DNA from: Apus apus
Taxonomy: Eukaryota > Chordata > Aves > Apodiformes > Apodidae
Length of the DNA stretch: 64,000 nucleotides
Direction: 5' to 3'
Assembly: GCF_020740795.1 (NCBI RefSeq)
Contig: NC_067285.1
Span: 38,600,511 to 38,664,510 of the forward strand
The position numbers and the translations under genes are program-made. Within the stretch, counting starts at the first letter, position 1, and each line of letters begins with the position of its first letter. The notes under the pieces are model-generated. The model was not told the DNA's origin. It saw nothing but the letters and a program-made list of their open reading frames with translations, and did not search any database. This document shows, piece after piece, positions 55,976 through 64,000 of the stretch.

Positions 55976-56707
55976 GACCAACTCCTCAGCCAGCCCTGCT
56001 AGGCTCTGAAGGGGCACCACTATTCATCTGCTCTTCACCAACAGTCCCCAACAAATCAAATGGCAAAGTCAGGAAAAGTACTAAATTTGGGATGAGTACA
56101 GAGCTCTTCCTCTCCTGTCTTTTTTTCAACAACTATCTTGTTCCCTGAGATATTGTCAAACTTTAAACATCAACCTGATACTTCAACTGATCTGTTCATG
56201 TTATTACTGTGAATAGTTTTTAGCATTGGACAGTCTTACCTTTTTAAAATCCACTAGGCTGCAAAATACTCGCATGTCAGAAAACATAAGAGGTTTACAA
56301 AGAAATACATGAATGCCAGTGCTCAATGTGCTTTTCTGTTCACTTATCTTACACTAAGAATGGCCTTTGAAAACCTAGGCACTGATATTAAGGGAAGGTC
56401 AGCCACAGGTGTGTGGTTCAATGCTTTATTTCAACATTCACAGGAGCTTTGGGCAAGTTTCCTGCTTTTTTTTTTTTTTTTGAAATAGTTGGTGGTATTT
56501 CAAAGCTAGCTTTCTCAACAAGAGGACCTGAAATGGTGTGCATCCAAAACACATGGAAAATACTGGAACCTGAAGCAGTCAGCAGTGCCCTGTGGCCAGT
56601 GTCACAGCACAGACCTACTGAAAATATGTGGCAGTGAAAGAGGCTGTAGCTGTATTTCTACTCATCTGTACTTCCCACTCTTTTAAAAGTAAGAACTGTA
56701 AAGAGTG
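55976..56707. other. Intergenic DNA, nothing recognised
   Basis: Includes a T16-18 run at about 56465-56481. No gene or known repeat family is supported. Confidence 0.55.
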
Positions 56708-57236
56708 AATCACAGAATCACAGCATGTCAGGGGTTGGAAGGGACCTCGGAAGATCATCGGGTCCAACCCCCCTGCCAGAGCAGAACCAAAAAAAAAAAT
56801 AGGGCAGATCACTCAGGAAGGTATCCAGAGAGGTCTTGAAAGTCTCCAGAGAAGGAGACTCCAGAACTCCTCTGGGGAGCCTGTCCCAGGGCTCTGTCAC
56901 CCTCACAGTGAAGAAGTTCTTCCTCATGTTGAGGTGCAACCTCCTGTGCTCCAGTTTGAACCCTTTGCCCCTCGTCCTATCACAGGGCACAAGTGACGAG
57001 CTTGTCCCTGCCTTCTTGCTGCCCTCATGTATTGATAGACATTAACTAGATCCCCCCTCGGTCTTCCCCTTTCTAAACAGCCCCAGGTCTCTCAGCCTTT
57101 CCTCTTAAGGCAGGTGTTCCAGCCCCTTCATCATCCTTGTAGCCTCTGTTGGACTCTCTCCAGTAGATCCCTGTCCTTCTTGAACTGGGGAGCCCAGAAC
57201 TGGAGACAATACTCCAAGTGAAGTCTCACCAGGCTC
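56708..57236 (-). mobile_element. CR1 LINE 3' region, reverse orientation
   Basis: About 530 bp. The plus strand reads CACAGAATCACAGCATGTCA, TTGGAAGGGACC, GATCATCGGGTCCAACCCCC, GTGAAGAAGTTCTTCCTCAT, CCAGTTTGAACCCTTTGCCC, CAGCCTTTCCTCTTAAGGCA and CCCAGAACTGGAGACAATAC: a CR1 3' region read backwards. It begins about 35 bp past the CCDC158 polyadenylation hexamer. Confidence 0.93.
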
Positions 57237-57272
57237 CTGATTCAAGGCAAGAATTACAGAACTGTAAGAACT

Positions 57273-57278
57273 TTTATT
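57273..57278 (-). terminator. CCDC158 polyadenylation signal AATAAA
   Basis: AATAAA on the minus strand lies about 80 bp after the CCDC158 stop codon. It implies a very short 3' UTR ending close to the CR1 at 57236. Confidence 0.6.
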
Positions 57279-57355
57279 ACTAATCTTTAAAAATGTCATG
57301 TATTTCAAACACAATGTACCTACGTGAAAGTAATCACTGATCTCATCCAAAATCT

Positions 57356-57432
57356 TCACTCTGACAGCTTCTTCTCTTCGTCCTTTGCTTTCTCTGTCTC
57401 CATTTCCTGAGTTCTGACCATTGATGACATGG
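57356..57432 (-). CDS. CCDC158: CCDC158 terminal exon and stop
   Basis: The acceptor TGCTCCTTCCAG precedes CCATGTCATC. In phase it encodes AMSSMVRTQEMETEKAKDEE and KKLSE, then TGA at 57356-57358. Confidence 0.82.
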
Positions 57433-60400
57433 CTGGAAGGAGCAGCAAGAATGGATTACCTGAACACCACCTATGCTAAAATGATTGAGGCCTCAGGTGC
57501 AGGCACCTGAAGCTTTGTAATACCCTCCTGCATGTTACACTGTACTTATTAAGCCCTTAGAAATGCACCTTCAGTTTGCACTTCTTTAGATGCATGCCCT
57601 TAACAGAAAAGATAAACCCAGTTATAAACAGGCAACACCTTTGTGAACCCAAAGCATCAATGCTGCAGTAGTGGTGAAATGCTATTGATTCCAGACTCTC
57701 TCTTATGGGATGGTGTGAAATCAATCCCTTTGGTCTAATGCTCATTGAAACAGGTTTACTTAGTGTGTGCATAAAATACTTCACCCTCCTTTATATAGCA
57801 ACTCTTGATACATTACAGGCACGAAGAGAATATTTTTATGTGAATACAGAAAACAAACGGAAGATGTTAGCAGATGGCACAGAATAAAAATTGGTAACCT
57901 TATACTTAGCTTAAATAATCTGTTTAGTTTTACCTCAGTCAGGTCACTTGTATGGCCCTGACACGTGTGCACTGTATGATGTGGGGAAACAATTCCCAGT
58001 GAGACTTAAAGGGGCAAAGGGGAAGCAACCGGAATGTGCAAAAAGAACTGCAGAGAAAAGAAACTCCATCTCACTGGTCAACCTGTCATCATAGGAGTTC
58101 ATGAGCATTTAACAGTGACTTCAAAGAACCTGAAAAGTTCTCCATAGGCACTGTGGTCACCTCAAGTTCTACAACATGTTGAGGAGGAAAGGAGGCCACT
58201 TTTGAGGCCACTGCTGGGAAACGATGTTTCTGGAGTCAACTGCTGTCAGAGCATCTTTCAGCTTCCATGAAAGAGTCATCAGCTTGTGAAAATTTCATGC
58301 AATTGGACACGACAGAGCACGAGGCCACTCCTGACCAGCTGCCATGATTGAAATGTTAAGGATCTTGAAGCTTCTTAGAGCTAAGGGTCTGAGCAACAGC
58401 GTATGTGGGCTTAACCTAATCACTCTCCTAGGAGCAGGATCATGTAGAAGTTGGGTACTGCTACTAAAAGAGGCACAGCTAAACTGACCTCATACAAAAA
58501 CAGAGGTAGTGCTTTGCCATACAACAAACACATTTTCTGGAGTGTGGAGGGACTTTAAATAAAATAGGAGTATTTTTGGTAAAGTCTGATACCTTGGCTT
58601 TTTCTTTGGAATGATTCCACCAGGTTTTGTTGGCTTCTCATCTTTTTCTGTAGCCTCCTAGGTGTCTTCTCACTAGTTTCCATGAGCTGAGAAGCTAGTG
58701 AGAAAATTATTCATCCATATGTTATTACAGATTAAAAAAAAAAAAGCCCTTATAAATTATTTAAACATTCCACCTAAAGTGAGGCTCTTACAAAATAAAG
58801 TTTCAAACAACAAACCTTCCAGTAGCAAAGAAGATGAGCAAGAAGGTTAATAATAGAAATTTATACTTGACAGACTTTCTGTTCAAGTGAAAATACAGCC
58901 ATATACCTATTTTGCCTATAAATTACCCCATTTGGAGAAGGACTTTATCTTACTAAAATAGTATTTATGCCCACAACTTTTAAGTCCCTCTTTGCCAGCA
59001 GAACTGCAAAGGCTGGACAAAGGAAAGCAGCAGCATCAGTTGCATTTTACAGATGGAAAAGTAAGGTACAGGAAGATGTAACTTACTAAAGCCAGGAACA
59101 AACTCAGAAATTACAACTCTTTGAAGATCTAGAGCAGTGCAGAATTCAAGAGGCGCAGTGCCTGTCTGACTGAACAACACCCAGACTGACAGGTTCATGC
59201 CAGTACTTCACAATTACAGTCTCTTGAAGCCTCTTCTGACCAGAACTTGGGCTGTTCCATTTTTGCTAACATCATCAATCCTTTCATAAAAAGAGGCCAA
59301 AAAAAAAGGAAAAAGAGACAGAGATGGAGGTAACTGCCTGACCAAATTAGCAAAGCAAAAAAACCAGCCAGATGGGTGCCTGGATGGGGAAGTGCCACAC
59401 ACATCTGTGCTCGGTGTGTGAACAGGCACTTCATGCATTAAAAATGCAGATTAGCTGACAAATATGCTCTTCATCTGTGTCCAGCCAGCTGGGGGGAAAA
59501 GGAAGGGTCAGTGAGTACATTTCTGTTCTAGTCAAGATGATTGGTCAGCCCAGCTGTTTTAGGTACCCCTCTGCATAAAGAGAAGAACCTGATGTTTCTA
59601 AAATGCAACAGATAAAGCGCTTGAGGGTAAGTCTCTGTGACTAAAATAAAGCACAATACAGACATGCTAAAGTAAGGTTGAAATGAATTTTAAAAAGCCC
59701 ACCCGAGAAGCAGCAAACATTAGTCCTTTAGACAGCCTTGGAGCTGTGGTTCAATTTTGGGCTGTACCAGAGCTAGCTTAGAGCTGGGTGTGCAACATCA
59801 CCATTACACTCCTACCTGCAGTGCTTACGTTCCTTTTAAGAGATATGATATTTTCAGACCTTGCAAAATAGAGAGATGTAATGCTTAAAAATGGTATTTG
59901 ATAAGTATTACTTGAAAAATTAGTTCCTTATCTCGCTTTCCTGTTGTGTCTGCTCATTTTGGGGTCTTTCTGCCACTTTAAATGTAATAAAGCATTCCTG
60001 ACAGCCTGGCTCACTACCAAGTAGTTAATAGATTACCTTGAAAATGTTCATCATCCTCACATATATTTTGTGATGCATTTATCACTTAAGAGTTACACAG
60101 ACACAGCCAGACATCAATATTTTCAGTAAACCCCAGAACTTTTCTAAATGTGTTACAGGAACCCCAACAATTATTACAAATATTAATATTAGGCAACAGT
60201 GTTGCCAGTTACTGCAAATATCAATATTAAGCATCCCCTACAGTCTATTTACCTGAATAAAGCAATTCACCAGTTCTGAAATGTAGTGGTGTATGGACTT
60301 CATCTTCTCTTTGTGTAATACATTAATTAGCTGCTACATTTTACTCACAATGAATTTATCACAGAAAAAAACCCCTTCTACTCAAACAGAATTGTGACAG

Positions 60401-63400
60401 GGTGAAGGTAGCCTGATGGAAGCAAGAACAGGTCATTTTTAGGTAACTGGGCCAGAAGGCCTAGAGTGCTTTAAAACAAAGCATCAGTAAATTACATTTC
60501 AATAAATTTGCAGGGTGTCATTGCACTTGCTGGAACCAGAAATGGAAGATCAATCCCATGTCAGGCCTGTACATTTAAGAGCTGCTGGTGTTTACATTCA
60601 GCAACATGAACAGATTTTGTAAGCAACAAATGGCAAAGGTACCTAGCAAAATACATGCAATATGAAGTGCAGGTACCACAGTCATCAGCTCTCAAGGATT
60701 GTATCAGTGAACGATGCTGGGACTCCACTGGTCTCTACAGAACTGCTGAATGGCTGAATTTAACCTACAGTGTGTAACTCACTCATTGTACTGGCTGGGA
60801 AGAGACCCAGCCAAGCTCTTTGGATCAGTAAATGGGACTGGACTTACTTATCTGAGGGACTGTGGCTGCACCCTTTGGAAAACCAACTGTCCTTGCCCAC
60901 GGTCTGTGCTCTGGTGACGTGCTGGGGCCAGCTGTAAGGTCATCAGGTGGAGAAGTTAACAGCAAGTGCACTGGAGATCTTTCTCTGTGTCTCTGCTCCT
61001 GAGAGGCCTTCTTGGAGGAGGATCTATAATGAGGAGCTGCTGAGAAGATAGATTTACCTCCTAGGAGGTATGCAAGCAAAGAACAGTGAGCAGACACCTG
61101 AAGAGAAACCCTCATCCCAGCTTTGAGGTTATCTCAGCAACAGTTAGAGGATTGGGTCCCCTTCCTTGCCCTCTTCCCCCCGGTCATTCCTCAGTAGTAG
61201 CCAAGGGAGCAGGAGACTGCAGCCTCTTGGCAAAACATGCTTGCTTCTGTTCAAGTGATTGTCACGCAAAGAGTGGCCAGAAAACCTGCCCAGGAGAAAG
61301 CAGGGCCTGCTTTTTCTGCTGACTACTCACTTCATGCATACTTCCCAAACAGTCTGATGGGTAGATCATAGCTGCTGACCACCCAAGGCTCCCTGTACAT
61401 TCCTGCTGCCTTGAAGCTCATTACTCTTTATTGTAAGAAGCAGACCTGCTTACACAGGTCTGCCATTCCCCTCCTTTCCAGTAGCTGATTGATATGCTTT
61501 GAATTCCTGGTAGAAAGAGAGTCACATGGAAAAGAGGCAAGATATGTATAGAAATGTTAAATCAACTGATTAAGAAAGGTGTTTTCTTAAGCATGGTACC
61601 CAGTGTGTGTATGCAGCCAATGAGGGGAGGATTTACTAGGATTCTTCTCTTGTTCTTCCCACAAACTGTTTCCTTACTCCTAACACCCCTCCTGGGATGT
61701 CTTGAAAATAACTAAAGCCCCTTGTTCAACTAATTCTCGAGTCTTCTATGTAAAAAAACCTATTTGCAGCTATTTTGGAAGCTAGGAAAAGTCCCTGGAT
61801 ATTGCAGGAGGTTTGCTACAAGGCAAACTTAACTACCCAGGAGATTTTCTTTAATACTCAGAAATATAAAGAGAGGATCCATGGTAGTTACTCCTCAGGA
61901 CAAACAGGAGTTCTGGTCTATCTCTGAAGCACAGATGCTTAAATGCTCATCAAGAACAATTAAATATATCAGCACCTGCAGGTAGTTTTCACAGAAAATA
62001 CACAGAATGGATAATCTAAGGGCATGAAAACAGAAGGTGGCTAAGACTAGTATCTTCAATCCCTGATGCTCAAGTCCACATCCTTGTATTTCTGCTTCGG
62101 TTATTAAATTCATGTCACTGTCATTTAAAAGGTACTGACCATGCAGTATGTGGAAGGAAATCAACAGAATGTGCAATGACCTGATTCCTCTCAAAAGCAC
62201 ATCCATACTTAGATGTCTGAATACAGGATCCAAGAGCCTAGTTAAGTACCAAAAATTTGACAATATTATCCACAAGACTATCAGTGTTCATAAATAGCTA
62301 CCAAGGAAGATACCCATTTTAGCTCTGCTGGTATCAGCCTCCATGTAGCTAGTTTGCAACAAGATACAGATTTTGCATAAAGGCTTCATAACAGCACCTG
62401 CTAAGAGGTACCTGAGTAAATGACCTAAGAAAATGTATTTGGACTATATTTTTTTTGGTAATAGTCTGTAATGGTCCAGTTCAACATTGATCTGGCACAT
62501 TCATCCTCTATCTTGAGTAGTGAAAACTTACCAAGGGGTGTAAAGGGCAGGGTAACATCTTGGGACTGGAGACCTGCAGTAGGTAAGCATGAAGGATCCC
62601 TGCAAGCAAAACGATGGCAAAACTTGCATTTGGGAAGTGTTATGCTAAGTTATGGCAATATTAACTAGCCTCCACAGTGAGAATGTGAAGCGCACATATG
62701 TAATCTCCAGGTCTTATACATGTAAATTAAAAGCAAACAATTTTAAAAAGTCCCAGAGCTTGCTTTTAGAGAGATGGAAGCAGCATCTCAGCTTTGGTTT
62801 GCAATTCCCAGCAAGCTTTCAGCATTATGAATAAAACAACACAAACAAGCTCAGGACTGATGCTGTATTTAAAAAGCCTTAGAAAGCAAATCTCAAATGA
62901 GTACTTTAAGAAGCAGGTTACTCAGCTAAGTAAAAGCACTTCTCACTGTCCTGAAGTATCCATGATGCCTTCAGTGGCAGAGTCTCTAGCTGCAGTCTCC
63001 CTGCATGGGAAAACATAGCACTGCCACCAATCCCAGCAAAAGCTGAGCCAGGAGGATTGCTCCATTTCCCAGTTTGACCAAGTAAGCTTGAGAGCAATGG
63101 CATCCACAGTCCAACAGTGAAGAAAAGGCACTGCCAAATCCTTATACAACTTCACAAAAAAAAAAATATCTGAGTGATTTTTAGACCACCAAAGTAATGG
63201 ATTTTTTTTGAAATAAAGGACTAGATTTGTTATCATGAAGATGGAAAATATGAAGATTAAGGTAATAATGAAGATGGAAAAAAGACACTAAACTTCTGCT
63301 TTAGTGGAAAAAGCCATTGCAGTCTTCCTTCTGGTGACTCACAGTGCTTCTATTTAGCTTCTTTTCAGACCAGGTTCCAGTTATTAGGTGCTTTTTAGCC

Positions 63401-63822
63401 CATATTTCAGCTAACAGCAACAGATGACTGATGATCCTTAAGATCCCTTCCAACCTTAACCACTCGATGATTCTGTGACTAGCATAACACAAATTCTTGC
63501 CTTTTCCAGGTTTGTCTTTTTTCAGGCACTATAAATTCTTAGAGTACAGTGGTATTTGATGAGAGAATGGAAATGGATCATTAACTAACTTCCAAAAAAC
63601 AGCTAGACCCATTTTAACTACGAGGGACACACAGCATAAACATCAGTATTATTCTTACACTCTATTCCTCATGACTGCTAAAGGTGATTTTCTCCCACCA
63701 CTGCTGTCATCTCTGCCAAGATCCGCAATGGTAATGTCATTGTCTAAGCTTGTTAATTCTTGAACAATCCTCTTTAGCTCCTGCAGTGGTTCCTCCTTCC
63801 ACATGCCTAGCTTGGGAGGCAT
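57356..63822 (-). CDS. CCDC158: CCDC158, coiled-coil domain-containing protein 158 (3' part; continues past right edge)
   Basis: CCDC158 is a long coiled-coil protein of unclear function. Minus-strand exons: 63659-63822, 62947-63000 (tentative), 62532-62573 (tentative), 60848-61060, 58593-58694 and 57356-57432. The last three join in phase and end TSQLMETSEKTPRRLQKKMR, SQQNLVESFQRKSQAMSSMV and RTQEMETEKAKDEEKKLSE. That resembles, from memory, the mammalian CCDC158 C-terminus (NLVEDLQ...NQAMSSMIRNQE). Position and strand relative to STBD1 also match human. The phase from 63659 through 62947 to 62532 does not close, so an exon is missing or one of the tentative exons is wrong. Most of the protein lies outside the window. 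Confidence 0.85.
58593..58694 (-). CDS. CCDC158: CCDC158 penultimate exon
   Basis: The acceptor TTTTCTCACTAG precedes CTTCTCAGC and the donor is GCCAAG/GTATCAG. It encodes SQLMETSEKTPRRLQKKMRS and QQNLVESFQRKSQ, a coiled-coil segment. It takes one base from the previous exon and gives one to the next. Confidence 0.8.
60848..61060 (-). CDS. CCDC158: CCDC158 exon
   Basis: It encodes GGKSIFSAAPHYRSSSKKAS, QEQRHRERSPVHLLLTSPPD and EHRPWARTVGFPKGAATVPQ, a Ser/Pro/Arg-rich region. The donor is CAGATAA/GTAAGT. The acceptor chosen is ACCTCCTAG before GAGGTAAA; an alternative TCTCTTCAG near 61100 would lengthen it. Confidence 0.7.
62532..62573 (-). CDS. CCDC158: Possible CCDC158 exon
   Basis: The acceptor CCTACTGCAG precedes GTCTCCAG and the donor is CCTTG/GTAAGTTT. 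Entering in phase 1 it reads LQSQDVTLPFTPL and continues smoothly into LGGKSIFSAAP of the next exon. Confidence 0.5.
62947..63000 (-). CDS. CCDC158: Possible CCDC158 exon
   Basis: The acceptor TTTTCCCATGCAG precedes GGAGACTG and the donor is GGACA/GTGAGAAG. It would read ETAARDSATEGIMDTSG, entering in phase 2 as exon 63659 requires and leaving in phase 2. Homology was not confirmed. Confidence 0.4.
63421..63480 (+). mobile_element. CR1 3'-end fragment in a CCDC158 intron
   Basis: GATGATCCTTAAGATCCCTT, CCAACCTTAACC and GATGATTCTGTGACT form a short CR1 tail about 180 bp from the exon at 63659. Confidence 0.8.
63659..63822 (-). CDS. CCDC158: CCDC158 internal exon
   Basis: The acceptor TTTTATTTCAG precedes ATGCCTCCC and the donor is AGAGT/GTAAGAAT. 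It encodes MPPKLGMWKEEPLQELKRIV, QELTSLDNDITIADLGRDDS and SGGRKSPLAVMRNR; leaves phase 2. Confidence 0.8.
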
Positions 63823-64000
63823 CTGAAATAAAATCATTAAACATTTTTAGAAAGGCACTCTCTTTTTCAATTTGTACCTTTACACATCCCAAGTCACTTG
63901 TCTTTCTCCCTTCTACTCCTGTTTTACAAGTTAGAAAGGGTGGGTTTTTTGTAGTTTTAGTTAAGAATTAGTGGGGGCTTGAGCATGGTAACTTGAAGAC

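Larger units (their letters stand above)
57433..63658 (-). other. CCDC158 introns (3' part)
   Basis: AT-rich intronic DNA between the exons listed. Only the CR1 tail at 63421-63480 was recognised as a repeat. Further short exons between 61.1 and 63.6 kb may have been missed. Confidence 0.65.

Noticed and set aside
1-64000. CRISPR arrays, bacterial operons or a plasmid/phage origin
   Set aside because: No spaced direct repeats, Shine-Dalgarno-led gene strings or bacterial genes; the window is vertebrate.

Overview
The window is vertebrate nuclear DNA, almost certainly from a bird. Compact genes with GT-AG introns sit among many CR1 LINE fragments, most of them ending in the GATGATCTT...CCTTCCAA...GATTCTATGATTC 3' signature typical of birds. 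No tRNA- or Alu-like SINE, bacterial operon or CRISPR array is visible. The gene order NUP54 - SCARB2 - STBD1 - CCDC158, with all orientations, matches human 4q21.1. The exact species cannot be read from the sequence.

Layout. (1) 1-6.4 kb, minus strand: the first five coding exons of NUP54 (nucleoporin 54, FG-repeat part), running off the left edge, with a GC-rich promoter at about 6-6.9 kb. (2) 7.4-28.3 kb, minus strand: all of SCARB2 (LIMP-2). Its twelve coding exons were joined by phase into a 482-residue protein with two membrane anchors and the DERxPLI lysosomal sorting tail. (3) 28.4-49.2 kb: a gene-poor interval. It holds an inverted 378-bp copy of SCARB2 exon 1/intron 1, a decayed retroviral integrase fragment, many CR1 pieces, a CR1 with its 5' part but no 3' end (44.4-47.8 kb), and a candidate unrecognised secreted-protein gene near 42 kb. 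(4) 49.2-51.9 kb: an unidentified minus-strand terminal exon, a solo LTR with a GAGAG target-site duplication, a CR1 tail, and the complete two-exon STBD1 gene on the plus strand. (5) 51.9-57.2 kb: mostly featureless, with one small transmembrane ORF. (6) 57.3-64 kb, minus strand: the 3' exons of CCDC158, continuing past the right edge.

The genes are not an operon and have separate roles: nuclear pore transport (NUP54), lysosomal membrane and enzyme trafficking (SCARB2), and glycogen capture for autophagy (STBD1). CCDC158 is a coiled-coil protein of unclear function. SCARB2 and STBD1 both concern the lysosome, but their adjacency is shared by vertebrates and implies no co-regulation. FAM47E, which lies between SCARB2 and STBD1 in human, was not found.

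Exon boundaries come from splice motifs, reading phase and comparison with recalled family members. No alignment or expression data were available.
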